Source: Janthinobacterium tructae
Lineage (GTDB): Bacteria > Pseudomonadota > Gammaproteobacteria > Burkholderiales > Burkholderiaceae_D
Assembly: GCF_006517255.1 (NCBI RefSeq)
Contig: NZ_CP041185.1
Span: 6,250,371-6,314,370, forward strand
Direction: 5' to 3'
Length of the DNA stretch: 64,000 bases
Under the pieces are notes generated by a model. It did no database searches, had not been told where the DNA came from, and worked only from the letters and a program-made list of their open reading frames with translations. Positions 8,593-17,021 of the stretch are shown here, piece by piece. Positions within the stretch are counted from its first letter, which is position 1. The number at the start of each line of letters is the position of its first letter. A program made the position numbers and the translations under genes.

Positions 8593-9051
8593 ATGTCCGC
8601 ACGTTTGCTGTCCCCCCTGTTCCTGGCCGCTGCCGTGGCGCTGGCCGCCATGCCGGCGCAAGCGCGCACGCCCAGGCTGTCGCTCATTGAGCAAGCGCAA
8701 AGCTGCGACGGTGGCCATACCTGCCCGTATTTCCCCGACGTCTACAAGGCGGACTACGCGTTTCGCAAGGCTTTCAATGTGGGCTTGAAAAAGGCTGGCC
8801 TGAAGCGGCAGCGCTGGGTGCCCGATGGCGTGGCCAGTCCGCTCAAGCCGGTCGAGATTGACGGCAAGGCGCGGCTGCTGAGCAGTGTCTGCGAGCCGCA
8901 CAATTGCGGCCACCGCTATAGCATTTTGTACGACCCGGCTGAGCGCAGCATGACAGGCGTTTATATCGGCAGCGATGGCAAGGGCGGCTCGCGCACCGTG
9001 TATTTCGGCGAACCCAGCATCGCCGAAGCCGACCTGCTGTTCAAGAACTGA
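8593..9051 (+). CDS. Ivy-family C-type lysozyme inhibitor
   Basis: Exported protein of 152 residues. A Sec signal peptide (LLSPLFLAAAVALAAMPAQA) precedes the mature domain. Residues 100-105 read CEPHNC, the disulfide-closed loop that in Ivy (CKPHDC) plugs the lysozyme active site, followed by GHRYSILYD, also typical of the family. An additional Cys pair lies at 38 and 44. AGGAG sits seven bases before the start. Ivy proteins act in the periplasm to protect peptidoglycan from animal-type lysozyme and may also restrain the cell's own lytic transglycosylases. Its stop overlaps the start of a GNAT gene by one base, so the two are translationally coupled. Confidence 0.8.
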   Translation: MSARLLSPLFLAAAVALAAMPAQARTPRLSLIEQAQSCDGGHTCPYFPDVYKADYAFRKAFNVGLKKAGLKRQRWVPDGVASPLKPVEIDGKARLLSSVCEPHNCGHRYSILYDPAERSMTGVYIGSDGKGGSRTVYFGEPSIAEADLLFKN

Positions 9052-9461
9052 TGCACGCGCCACTGCGCATCTCCAGCGAACGCGACGAACTGGATGTGCC
9101 CATGATCCACCGCTACCTGAGCGAGCAGTCGTACTGGAAGCGCGGTGTGGCGATAGAAGCGGTGCGCAAGGGAATCGCCAACGCGCTGTGTTTCGGCGGC
9201 TATGTCGATGGCCAGCAAGTGGCGTTCGCCAGGATCATCACCGATTACACGGATTTTGCCTACCTGCGCGATGTGTTTGTGCTGCCGCAATATCAGGGGC
9301 GCGGATATGGCAAGCAGATGGTGGCCGCCGTGCTCGGCGATGCCCGCTTGTGCGATGTTGCCTGGATGCTGGGGACCGATGACGCGCATGGCCTGTATGC
9401 GGGCTTTGGTTTTGCGCCGCTGGAGGCACCGCAAAAATACATGCGCCGCCCGGCGCCGTAA
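9051..9461 (+). CDS. GNAT-family N-acetyltransferase
   Basis: Cytosolic acetyltransferase of 136 residues. The acetyl-CoA binding motif A reads VLPQYQGRGYGKQMV, preceded by the beta strand YLRDVFV and followed by a C-terminal GLYAGFGFAPLE segment. Overall architecture matches small GNATs of the YjdJ/AttT type. The start codon overlaps the stop of the Ivy-like gene (TGATG), implying coupled translation. The acetyl acceptor is not predictable. Confidence 0.88.
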   Translation: MHAPLRISSERDELDVPMIHRYLSEQSYWKRGVAIEAVRKGIANALCFGGYVDGQQVAFARIITDYTDFAYLRDVFVLPQYQGRGYGKQMVAAVLGDARLCDVAWMLGTDDAHGLYAGFGFAPLEAPQKYMRRPAP

Positions 9462-9501
9462 AATTATCAAAAAAACCTTTAGGTGGCAAGATAACTATTA
9501 G

Positions 9502-9521
9502 CATTATTGTACGAAATAATG
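9502..9521. promoter_or_regulatory. Dyad upstream of aqpZ, possible operator
   Basis: CATTATT and AATAATG form a perfect 7-bp inverted repeat with a 6-bp spacer in an AT-rich island of GC-rich DNA, 158 bp before aqpZ. A regulator site is possible; which one is unknown. Confidence 0.35.
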
Positions 9522-9679
9522 TTGCATTGATAATGGCGTCATGTCATTATTCGTGCTCTGCAGCGTGCGGTGTTGCTGGTGCTGTGCTTTGTCGTCGCCC
9601 CCCTGGGCGCCGGCAAAGATGGTGAGCGGTCCGATTGCTCGTCCCTGCACGTTTTCTCGTCTCTTTAAAGGAATACATC

Positions 9680-10369
9680 ATGAAACAATATGGAGCCGAG
9701 TTCCTCGGCACGTTCTGGCTGGTGCTGGGCGGTTGCGGCAGCGCCGTGCTGGCGGCTGCCTTTCCCGGCCTTGGCATCGGTTTTGCCGGCGTGGCGCTGG
9801 CGTTTGGCCTGACGGTGCTGACCATGGCTTACGCCATCGGCCACATCTCGGGTTGCCATTTGAATCCTGCCGTCTCGATCGGTCTGTGGGCCGGCGGCCG
9901 CTTTCCCGCCAATAAACTGTTGCCGTACATCATCGCGCAAGTGCTGGGCGCCATCGTGGCCGGCGGTGTGCTTTACCTGATCGCCAGCGGCCAGGCCGGT
10001 TTCGATGTCAGCAAGGGCTTTGCCTCGAACGGCTATGGCGCCCATTCGCCGGGCGGCTATTCGATGCTGTCGGCGCTGGTGATTGAAATCGTGCTGACGA
10101 TGTTCTTCCTGATCGTCATTCTGGGCGCCACCGACAAGCGCGCCCCGGCCGGTTTTGCCCCGCTGCCGATCGGCCTGGCGCTGACCCTGATCCACCTGAT
10201 CAGCATTCCCGTGACGAACACTTCCGTCAACCCGGCCCGCAGCACGGGCGTGGCCTTGTACGTGGGCGACTGGGCCACCAGCCAGTTGTGGCTGTTCTGG
10301 CTGGCACCCATCATCGGCGCCTTGCTGGGCGCGCTGGCCTACCGCTTGATTGCTGGCGAGAAGGAGTAG
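9680..10369 (+). CDS. aqpZ: Aquaporin Z
   Basis: Inner-membrane water channel of 229 residues with six membrane segments and two half-helices. Both NPA boxes are present: HLNPAVS (62-64) and SVNPARS near residue 184. The filter residues fit a water-selective aquaporin rather than a glycerol channel: Phe in ALAFGL, His in LIHLISIP, and Arg after the second NPA. Start at 9680 has AAAGGAA upstream; an open frame extends 45 bases further but without a ribosome site. The stop codon lies inside the left arm of a 15-bp inverted repeat that begins the REP-like cluster. Confidence 0.95.
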   Translation: MKQYGAEFLGTFWLVLGGCGSAVLAAAFPGLGIGFAGVALAFGLTVLTMAYAIGHISGCHLNPAVSIGLWAGGRFPANKLLPYIIAQVLGAIVAGGVLYLIASGQAGFDVSKGFASNGYGAHSPGGYSMLSALVIEIVLTMFFLIVILGATDKRAPAGFAPLPIGLALTLIHLISIPVTNTSVNPARSTGVALYVGDWATSQLWLFWLAPIIGALLGALAYRLIAGEKE

Positions 10370-10504
10370 GTCGGCTTAGCCCGCAGGGCGTAAGCGGACA
10401 ACGCCAACAGCGTAGCTTGTCGGCTTACGCGCGGCTGCGCCACGCTAAGCCGACCTACGAGGCTGGCATAGCGCCTGGTTGTCGGTGAAAAAGTAAGCCG
10501 ACAA
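10366..10504. repeat. Cluster of REP-like palindromes
   Basis: A 15-bp arm GTAGGTCGGCTTAGC (10366-10380) is perfectly inverted at 10444-10458. Inside are two smaller palindromes built on GTCGGCTTA...TAAGCCGAC: 10370-10399 (one mismatch) and 10419-10454. A third decayed unit with TTGTCGG and CCGACAA arms spans 10479-10504. This layout matches REP/BIME-type elements, which are moved by RAYT transposases encoded elsewhere. Here it separates the converging aqpZ and AraC genes and could end both transcripts. Confidence 0.7.
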
Positions 10505-10526
10505 TGCCGATAGCGGCGCTTGCGGC

Positions 10527-11354
10527 CTACGCGGCGCGCCACTCGCTCAGGTAGTGCTGCGGCGTGCGGCCCAGGATGCGGCGAAACATGGCGCTGAAGG
10601 CGCTGGGGCTGGCGTAGCCCAGCGCATAGGCGATGGCGGCCACGCCTTCGCCCCGGTCGAGGCGGCAGAATGCCTCGGCCAGGTGGACTTGCTGCAGCCA
10701 TTGGCGGTAGTGCAAGCCTGTTTCCTTGGGAAACAGACGGATCAGGGTGCGCGCGCTGGCGCCCGCATCCTGCGCCCAGTCTTCGATGCTGCGCCGGCTG
10801 CCCGGCGCGCTCATGATGGCCGAGCAGACGGCCACCAGGCGGCGGTCGCGCGGCCAGGGGATGGCGAGGGGCACCGTATCGGCCGCCGCCAGTTCCGACA
10901 GGATCAGGTGCGCCAGCCAGTCGCCGCGCCCCGCCAGCGCATATTCGATCGGTTCGGCCAGCAAGGCCAGGATCAGCTCGCGCAGCAGCCGGCTCACTTC
11001 CAGCACCTTGCAATCGGCGCCATATTGGGCCGCTATCTGCGCATCGATATACACGGTGCGCATGCTCAGTTCGCTCAAGATATGAACTTCATGCACGACG
11101 CCCACGGGGATCAGCAGGGCGCGCCGGGGCGGCAATATCCACACGCCGTGCCCGGTGGAGACGCGCATCACGCCTTCCGTCGCATACAGCAGTTGTGCCC
11201 GCACATGGCTGTGCGGCGCCGTATAGTCGCCCAGCGCATATTGCCGGGACATGGCCGTCACGGGGCGCGGCACGTGCTGGTAATCGTGTGAGCTGGTGCT
11301 GCGGCTGAACGGCACGCCATCGGGGTGGGTCTGGGCGGTTGGGGGGCTGTACAT
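10527..11354 (-). CDS. AraC-family transcriptional regulator
   Basis: Regulator of 275 residues with an N-terminal cupin-like sensor domain (PHSHVRAQLLYATEGVMRV) and two C-terminal helix-turn-helix motifs (WAQDAGASARTLIRLF and IAYALGYASPSAFSAMFRRILGRTP). It is divergent from the Fsr-type transporter at 11482, the arrangement seen for AraC-family controllers of such efflux pumps. The start at 11354 has no clear ribosome site; Met35 is a possible later start. The effector is unknown. Confidence 0.9.
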   Translation of the reverse strand: MYSPPTAQTHPDGVPFSRSTSSHDYQHVPRPVTAMSRQYALGDYTAPHSHVRAQLLYATEGVMRVSTGHGVWILPPRRALLIPVGVVHEVHILSELSMRTVYIDAQIAAQYGADCKVLEVSRLLRELILALLAEPIEYALAGRGDWLAHLILSELAAADTVPLAIPWPRDRRLVAVCSAIMSAPGSRRSIEDWAQDAGASARTLIRLFPKETGLHYRQWLQQVHLAEAFCRLDRGEGVAAIAYALGYASPSAFSAMFRRILGRTPQHYLSEWRAA

Positions 11355-11406
11355 ATGGGGCCTGGGCTTGTCTCTTGGTTGTCACTTGGGCGACGATTAT
11401 TGGAAG

Positions 11407-11433
11407 TTGTCAGTTCAGCGACCATACTATACT
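11407..11433 (+). promoter_or_regulatory. Candidate promoter of the Fsr-type transporter
   Basis: TTGTCA (11407-11412) and TATACT (11428-11433) with a short 15-bp spacer, typical of a promoter that needs an activator; the adjacent divergent AraC protein is the natural candidate. Confidence 0.4.
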
Positions 11434-11481
11434 GGCTTCTTTGCCGGGCCGCCCGCCGTGCCCGATTATTGCGGATGACAC

Positions 11482-12723
11482 ATGCACACAACCACACCTG
11501 CCCCAGCATTGGCCAAGTCCCTGCCGGCGGCCCCCTCGCTTCATCGTTCCCAACAACAATCCGGTCTGGCCATGCACATCCTGGGCGCCGTCGCCTTCGT
11601 GCATTTGCTCAATGACCTGATCCAGGCATTATTGCCGTCGATTTACCCGATGCTGAAAGCCGAGTTTTCACTCAGTTTTACCCAGGTCGGCCTCATCACC
11701 CTGACGTTCCAGTGCACGGCATCGTTGCTGCAGCCCTGGATCGGCTTGTACACGGACCGCCGTCCACTGCCATTCCTGCTGCCCATCGGCATGTGTTTTA
11801 CCCTGGCCGGCGTGCTGATGCTGTCCATCGTCTCGACCTTCCCGACCCTGTTGATCGCTTCGGGCCTGATCGGCGTCGGTTCCTCGACCTTCCACCCGGA
11901 AGCATCGCGCGTGGCGCGCATGGCATCGGGCGGGCGCTACGGCTTTGCGCAATCGCTGTTCCAGGTGGGTGGCAATGTCGGTTCCGCGCTGGGACCGCTG
12001 CTGGCGGCGGCCGTCATCGTGAACCGTGGCCAGGGCAATATCGCCTGGTTCAGCCTGCTGGCCGTGCTGGCCATCGGCGTGCTGTACAAGGTCAGCCACT
12101 GGTACAGCGGCCACTTGGCCAGCTTCAAGCCGAAGGCGGGCGGCCACGGGCCGAACTTGTCGCGCAACAAGGTGCTGCAAGCGTTGGGCGTGCTGGCGCT
12201 GCTGGTGTTCTCGAAGTACATCTACATGGCCAGCCTGTCGAGCTACTACACTTTTTACCTGATCGATAAATTCCATTTGTCCATCGGCGCGGCGCAGCTG
12301 TACCTGTTCCTGTTCCTCGCCGCCGTGGCGGCCGGCACCTTCATGGGCGGCCCCATCGGCGACCGCATCGGCCGCAAGCGCGTGATCTGGATTTCCATCC
12401 TCGGTGCCGCACCGTTCACCCTGCTGCTGCCGTATGTCGACCTGTTCTGGACGGCCGTCTTGACGGTGATCATCGGTTTTGTGATTTCCTCCGCCTTTTC
12501 CGCCATCGTCGTCTTTGCGCAGGAACTGGTGCCGGGCAAGGTGGGCATGATCGCGGGCATCTTCTTTGGCCTGATGTTCGGCGTCTCCGGCATCGCCGCC
12601 GCCGCCATGGGCCACCTGGCCGACGTGGCGGGCATCGCCTATGTGTATCAACTCTGTTCCTACCTGCCGCTGCTGGGCATATTGACGGTGCTGTTGCCGC
12701 ATATCGAGCAGGCGAAAAAATAA
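11482..12723 (+). CDS. MFS efflux transporter, fosmidomycin-resistance (Fsr) type
   Basis: Twelve-segment inner-membrane transporter of 413 residues. The N-terminal block HLLNDLIQALLPSIYPMLK and GLIGVGSSTFHPEASRVARMASGG are characteristic of the Fsr branch, as is GPIGDRIGRKRVIW in the central loop. Fsr exports fosmidomycin in E. coli, and relatives are often annotated this way without tests; the native substrate is probably another small hydrophilic or aromatic compound. The AraC regulator is divergent, 127 bp away. After the stop there is only a weak GC-rich hairpin (12724-12758) with no T run. Confidence 0.88.
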   Translation: MHTTTPAPALAKSLPAAPSLHRSQQQSGLAMHILGAVAFVHLLNDLIQALLPSIYPMLKAEFSLSFTQVGLITLTFQCTASLLQPWIGLYTDRRPLPFLLPIGMCFTLAGVLMLSIVSTFPTLLIASGLIGVGSSTFHPEASRVARMASGGRYGFAQSLFQVGGNVGSALGPLLAAAVIVNRGQGNIAWFSLLAVLAIGVLYKVSHWYSGHLASFKPKAGGHGPNLSRNKVLQALGVLALLVFSKYIYMASLSSYYTFYLIDKFHLSIGAAQLYLFLFLAAVAAGTFMGGPIGDRIGRKRVIWISILGAAPFTLLLPYVDLFWTAVLTVIIGFVISSAFSAIVVFAQELVPGKVGMIAGIFFGLMFGVSGIAAAAMGHLADVAGIAYVYQLCSYLPLLGILTVLLPHIEQAKK

Positions 12724-12778
12724 GCGGGCGGCGCGGGAGGGCTTGACGGCCCGCCCGCGTACATGCGATATTTGCCCC

Positions 12779-12889
12779 ATGAGCACTTTCATTCTCCCTC
12801 CAGTTTTTGTATCCGGCTTTGCATCCGGCGCCGCCGCTGCGCTGTGTCCGTGTACCTGGCTTCGTGAGGATGCGGCCTGGCGCCGTTAA
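12779..12889 (+). CDS. Possible Cys-containing leader peptide of cysS
   Basis: An ATG-started frame of 36 codons lies between fsr and cysS. Its second half contains Leu-Cys-Pro-Cys-Thr-Trp, with both Cys encoded by TGT, and ends at 12889, twenty bases before the arms of an intrinsic terminator. In classic attenuation a short peptide rich in the cognate amino acid is translated just before a terminator that guards the gene. Against it: no good ribosome site is visible before 12779, and only two Cys codons are present. A TTG-started frame in register 1 (12772-12867) would contain three Cys codons instead. Confidence 0.35.
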   Translation: MSTFILPPVFVSGFASGAAAALCPCTWLREDAAWRR

Positions 12890-12908
12890 ACGTTTTACTC
12901 CTCATTCG

Positions 12909-12949
12909 ATGGCCACAGTGTTGAAAAACCTGTGGCCATTTTCTTTTTC
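12909..12949 (+). terminator. Intrinsic terminator immediately before cysS (attenuator candidate)
   Basis: ATGGCCACAG (12909-12918) and CTGTGGCCAT (12930-12939) form a perfect 10-bp stem with an 11-base loop, followed by TTTTCTTTTT. Only 23 bp remain between its end and the cysS start, too little for a separate promoter, so cysS transcripts probably cross it. Confidence 0.8.
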
Positions 12950-12972
12950 CGCAACGCGCATGAAAGTCCCGC

Positions 12973-14349
12973 ATGACACTTCATTTGTACGATACGTATA
13001 GCCGCAGCCTGCGGCCGTTTGAACCCATCGCCCCTGGCCAGGCGGGCCTGTATGCCTGCGGGCCCACCGTCTACGATTACGCGCACATCGGCAACCTGCG
13101 CACCTATCTGTTCGTCGACGGCTTGCGCCGTGCGCTGGAATTCAATGGCTTGCAGGTGCGCCATGTGATGAACATCACGGACGTGGGCCATTTGACGTCG
13201 GACGCGGACTGCGGCGACGACAAGATCGAGGCGCGCAGCCGGCGCAGCGGCGAATCGGCCTGGGACATTGCCGCCGCCTTCACGCGCGCGTTTGAAGACG
13301 ATTTGCGCCAGTTGAATATCCTGCCGCCCAGCGTCTGGTGCCGCGCCACGGACCATATCGCGGAACAGATCGCGTTCATCGGCGACCTGGAAGCGAAGGG
13401 CTACACCTACCGCACCGACGACGGCATCTATTTCGACACCACGCGCCAGGACGATTATGGCAAGCTGGCGCGGCTGAAGCGCGACGGCCTGCAGGCGGGC
13501 AAGCGGGTGGAGCTGGGCGAGAAGCGCGATATCTGCGACTTCGCGCTGTGGAAGTTCAGCGGCGTACCGGGCCAGCGGCAGATGGAGTGGGACAGCCCCT
13601 GGGGCCTGGGTTTCCCCGGCTGGCACATCGAATGTTCGGCCATGGCGGAAAAACACCTGGGCGCGTATTTCGACATCCATTGCGGCGGCGAAGACCACGT
13701 GGCTGTCCACCACAGCAACGAGATCGCGCAAACGCAGGCGCGCCACGGCACGCGCCTGGCGAACTTTTGGCTGCACGGTGCTTTCCTCAAGACGCAGGAT
13801 GCGAAGATGTCGAAATCCTCAGGGGACTTTTTGCGCCTGCAAAGCCTGCTGGAGCAGGGCGTCGATCCGCTCGCCTACCGCTACCTGTGCCTGGGCGCCC
13901 ATTACCGCAGCAGCCTCAATTTCACGGACGACGCCCTGCGCGCCGCCAGCAGCGGCCTGGCGCGCCTGCGCTCTACCGTGCATGGCCTGGGCGATGAACA
14001 TGGCGAGGCCGATCCGGCGTGGCTGGACCGTTTCGCGGAACAGATCAACGATGACCTGAATTTTCCGCGCGCGCTGGCCGTGGCCTGGGATCTGCTGAAA
14101 AGCGACCTGCCCGATGCCATGAAAAAGGCCACCATGGCCCGCTTCGATGCGGCCCTGGGGCTCGGTCTGCTGGCCTGGCAGCCGGTGCAGGTGGAAGTGC
14201 CGCAGCCGGTACAGGCGTGGATGGCGCAGCGGGCCATCGCCCGCGCGCAGCGCCAGTGGGCCGAGGCGGACCGTTTGCGCACACTGGCGCGCGCGGCCGG
14301 CTATGACATTGACGATACGCCGCAAGGGCAACAGGCGCGGCCTTTGTGA
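12973..14349 (+). CDS. cysS: Cysteine--tRNA ligase
   Basis: Class I aminoacyl-tRNA synthetase of 458 residues that activates cysteine with ATP and charges tRNA-Cys. Visible motifs: [15 protein letters not shown] with Zn ligand Cys29 and HIG at 38-40; Zn ligands Cys221 (GWHIECSAM), His246 and Glu250 (HHSNE); and KMSKS at 278-282. The insertion [25 protein letters not shown] differs from the shorter NITDVDDK form of most proteobacteria and resembles the form found in other phyla, so this may be a second, transferred copy. It is preceded by a terminator and a Cys-containing short frame that could make an attenuator. Start and length fit the family. Confidence 0.95.
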   Translation: MTLHLYDTYSRSLRPFEPIAPGQAGLYACGPTVYDYAHIGNLRTYLFVDGLRRALEFNGLQVRHVMNITDVGHLTSDADCGDDKIEARSRRSGESAWDIAAAFTRAFEDDLRQLNILPPSVWCRATDHIAEQIAFIGDLEAKGYTYRTDDGIYFDTTRQDDYGKLARLKRDGLQAGKRVELGEKRDICDFALWKFSGVPGQRQMEWDSPWGLGFPGWHIECSAMAEKHLGAYFDIHCGGEDHVAVHHSNEIAQTQARHGTRLANFWLHGAFLKTQDAKMSKSSGDFLRLQSLLEQGVDPLAYRYLCLGAHYRSSLNFTDDALRAASSGLARLRSTVHGLGDEHGEADPAWLDRFAEQINDDLNFPRALAVAWDLLKSDLPDAMKKATMARFDAALGLGLLAWQPVQVEVPQPVQAWMAQRAIARAQRQWAEADRLRTLARAAGYDIDDTPQGQQARPL

Positions 14350-14391
14350 AGATGTCCTGCATAATGGCCGCCTGATGAAACTGGAGATGCC

Positions 14392-14970
14392 GTGAAGCGT
14401 CGTGTGCTGCTATTGAGTTATTGCCTGGCCTTTTCTGCCGCGCAGGCGGCCAGCGAGTGTCCGGGCTTTCCCGCACTGGCCACATCGGGCGAGGCGCTGC
14501 TGGCGCAAGTGCGCGCGTTGCCACCCGTCGGTATCGACCGCGAACGGCAGGCGTGCGCGCCGGCGACCATCATCGACTTCGCCTACAGCGGTGGCACCTT
14601 GTGCAGTTTTGGTGGTGACAAGGAGAGCGTGGAGGCGGCGACGGCCGCCGTCACGCGCCTGGCCGATGGCGGTGAGCTGGTCGAATACCTGTATCTGTTC
14701 CCGTATGCGCCGGCCACGCACGCGCGCTTGCTGGCGCTGCTGGCCGAGCGTTTTACACCAGTCGACAAGGCGGCCTGGCCGGCCTTCCTGCAGGGGATCA
14801 CGCCGGGCAAGGAAACCACGGCCCTGTTCACGCATGGCGGCTTTTATATCTCGCTGGGCAAACCCTCCGAAGGCGATCCTGCCGCACGGTATTCGAATGT
14901 GATCTTTGAAAAGATGGACCAGCCTGCGCTGGGTGTGCGCAAGGTTTGCCGGGAAGGGCGCGATGGCTGA
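14392..14970 (+). CDS. Exported protein of unknown function
   Basis: Protein of 192 residues with a GTG start (CTGGAG seven bases upstream) and a signal peptide ending near AAQAAS. The mature part has three cysteines near the N-terminal half and no motif I can name. It reads as a soluble periplasmic domain. Its last eight bases overlap the next gene (ATGGCTGA), so the two are translationally coupled and probably act in the same process. It follows cysS by 42 bp on the same strand and may be in that transcript. Confidence 0.65.
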   Translation: MKRRVLLLSYCLAFSAAQAASECPGFPALATSGEALLAQVRALPPVGIDRERQACAPATIIDFAYSGGTLCSFGGDKESVEAATAAVTRLADGGELVEYLYLFPYAPATHARLLALLAERFTPVDKAAWPAFLQGITPGKETTALFTHGGFYISLGKPSEGDPAARYSNVIFEKMDQPALGVRKVCREGRDG

Positions 14971-15505
14971 AGCGGATGCTTTTCCGGCCGCCTTGGCCGG
15001 CACTGTGGCGCAGCTGCTGCCCGCGCTGGGGAGCAGCCGGGCACACCCGCCATTTGCCGTGTACCAGAATGGCGAGGCCTTGCTGATTCCGACGCGCACG
15101 TACTACGAGCGCGAGCAGCTGCTGGCCTGCACCCAGCTGGCAGGCGACGCCGGCGTGATCGCCCTGTGCCTGGGCACGCGCCACCATGACGGCCATCTGC
15201 GCGAAGCGTGTGCAAGACAGCTGTTGCAGCAGGAGAGGGCGTGGACGGTGCCGTTTGTCGTGCACCTGTGCGGCGAATACGTGCTGGAGATTATTGAGAT
15301 AATTGGCGCGGCACTGCCGGCCTGGAATGGGGAGGCGCTGGCGCGCTACCTGCGGGAAAACCCCGCGTATGTGGCTACCCTGGAGCGGCGCAGCATCAGT
15401 TACTGGAACTGCTACTACCGTTGGCGCTATCCCGTGTGGGAAGATTATCCGGGACGCAGGACCATGGCGGCCCTGCGTGCCTTGCAGGCGCTTACGCCTC
15501 GATAA
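14963..15505 (+). CDS. Conserved-looking protein of unknown function
   Basis: Cytosolic-looking protein of 180 residues, rich in aromatic residues near the C terminus (RRSISYWNCYYRWRYPVWEDYPG). No recognisable domain, signal peptide or membrane segment. The start at 14963 overlaps the end of the upstream exported protein by eight bases. The 3' end overlaps the convergent dbpA gene by 14 bases, so antisense pairing of the two mRNA tails is possible. Confidence 0.65.
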   Translation: MAEADAFPAALAGTVAQLLPALGSSRAHPPFAVYQNGEALLIPTRTYYEREQLLACTQLAGDAGVIALCLGTRHHDGHLREACARQLLQQERAWTVPFVVHLCGEYVLEIIEIIGAALPAWNGEALARYLRENPAYVATLERRSISYWNCYYRWRYPVWEDYPGRRTMAALRALQALTPR

Positions 15506-16919
15506 AGCGCATCTTGAAGCTGCGGCCCTTGATGTTGCCGAAGTCGCGGCCCAAGGTATTGCCAGCGTTGAGGCGCTTGAAGGCTGCTTCCGCCACCTTG
15601 CGGTCGAGCGCCACGTAGGTCATGAACTCGAACACGTTGATCTTGCCCACCTGCTCCTTGGTCAGGCCCGCATCGCCCGTCAGCGCGCCCAGCAAATCGC
15701 CCGGGCGCAGCTTGTCCTTCTTGCCGCCCATGATGCACAGGGTGACCATCGGCGCCGGCAGCGCCTCGATCCCGTCATCTTCCGCCAGCTCTTTCAGGTC
15801 GTGCCATTCGGCGGCACTGTTCTGGTACTGCTCGATCAGCTTGACCCATTTTTTCTCGTTCGGTGCGCACAGCGACAGGGCCAGGCCCTTCTTGCTGCCA
15901 CGGCCCGTGCGGCCGATGCGGTGGATGTGTACTTCCGTGTCTTTCGAGACGTCGACGTTGATCACGGCGCCCAGGTCGGAAATGTCGAGCCCGCGCGCGG
16001 CGACGTCGGTGGCCACCAGCACGGAGCAGCTGCGGTTGGCGAACAGCACCAGGATTTCATCGCGCTCGCGCTGTTCCAGCTCGCCATACAGGGCCAGCGC
16101 GGAAAAGCCTTGCTGGCGAAGTTCGTCGGCCAGTTCGCGGCAATGCACCTTGGTGTTGCAGAATGCCAAGGTCGATTCCGGCTTGAAGTGTTTGAGCAGC
16201 TTGCCGACGGCACCATTGCGCTCGTCGAAGCCGATTTCATAGAAGCGCTGTTCGATCTTGTCGTTGTCGTGCTGCGCCTCGACCGTCACTTCCAGCGGAT
16301 TGACGAGGAACGACGCCGTGGCGCGGCGGATGTCTTCCGGATACGTGGCCGAGAACAGCAGGGTCTGGCGGCGTGCGGGGCAGGCGCTGACGATACCGGC
16401 GATTTCCTCGTAAAAGCCCATGTCCGTCATGCGGTCCGCTTCATCGAGCACCAGGGTCTGCACGTGGTTCAGGTTGATGGTGCCGCGGCCCAGGTGGTCG
16501 CGCATGCGGCCCGGCGTACCGACGACGATGTGGGCGCCGTGTTCCAGTGAGGCGATTTGCGGGCGCATCGGCGCGCCGCCCGTCAGGGTCAGGATCTTGA
16601 TGTTGCCGGCCGCGCGGGCCAGGCGGCGCAGCTCATTGGCTACCTGGTCGGCCAGTTCGCGCGTGGGACACAGCACCAGGCCCTGCACGGCAAACCAGGC
16701 CGGATTGAGCTTGTGCAGGATGCCGATGCCGAAGGCGGCGGTCTTGCCGCTGCCCGTCTTGGCCTGGGCGATCAGGTCGCGGCCATCGAGCACCGCCGGC
16801 AGGCTTTGCGCCTGGATGGTGGTCATCTCGTGGTAGCCGAGCGAGTCCAGATTAGCCAAAAAGGCGGGCGTCAGCGGCAGGCTGGAAAAAGAATTGGTGG
16901 TGGCGGTGGTGGTGTTCAT
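15492..16919 (-). CDS. dbpA: DEAD-box RNA helicase DbpA
   Basis: ATP-dependent RNA helicase of 475 residues for late assembly of the 50S subunit. Motifs in order: Q motif (TTIQAQSLPAVL), Walker A AQAKTGSGKT, PTRELA, TPGR, LDEADRM, SAT, and HRIGRTGR. The C-terminal domain (VTLCIMGGKKDKLRPGDLLGALTGDAG ... is split here at IMGGKKDKLRPGD and GDAGLTKEQVGKI) is the DbpA RNA-binding fold that recognises hairpin 92 of 23S rRNA. Start at 16919 gives the usual N terminus; the ribosome site is weak, and an upstream start at 16955 is possible. Convergent with and overlapping the gene to its left. Confidence 0.93.
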   Translation of the reverse strand: MNTTTATTNSFSSLPLTPAFLANLDSLGYHEMTTIQAQSLPAVLDGRDLIAQAKTGSGKTAAFGIGILHKLNPAWFAVQGLVLCPTRELADQVANELRRLARAAGNIKILTLTGGAPMRPQIASLEHGAHIVVGTPGRMRDHLGRGTINLNHVQTLVLDEADRMTDMGFYEEIAGIVSACPARRQTLLFSATYPEDIRRATASFLVNPLEVTVEAQHDNDKIEQRFYEIGFDERNGAVGKLLKHFKPESTLAFCNTKVHCRELADELRQQGFSALALYGELEQRERDEILVLFANRSCSVLVATDVAARGLDISDLGAVINVDVSKDTEVHIHRIGRTGRGSKKGLALSLCAPNEKKWVKLIEQYQNSAAEWHDLKELAEDDGIEALPAPMVTLCIMGGKKDKLRPGDLLGALTGDAGLTKEQVGKINVFEFMTYVALDRKVAEAAFKRLNAGNTLGRDFGNIKGRSFKMRFIEA

Positions 16920-17021
16920 AGGGGCGGAGCCGGTAAAAAGCGGGTGGATGGGCACAGTCTACAGGCTTACGCCCTTGTGCGGTGGTGTGGAAGCCGGCGG
17001 CAAACGGCCGCCGGCATGGGA

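Noticed and set aside
12724..12758. GC-rich hairpin after the Fsr-type gene as its terminator
   Set aside because: The arms are far apart and there is no T run; kept only as a weak possibility.
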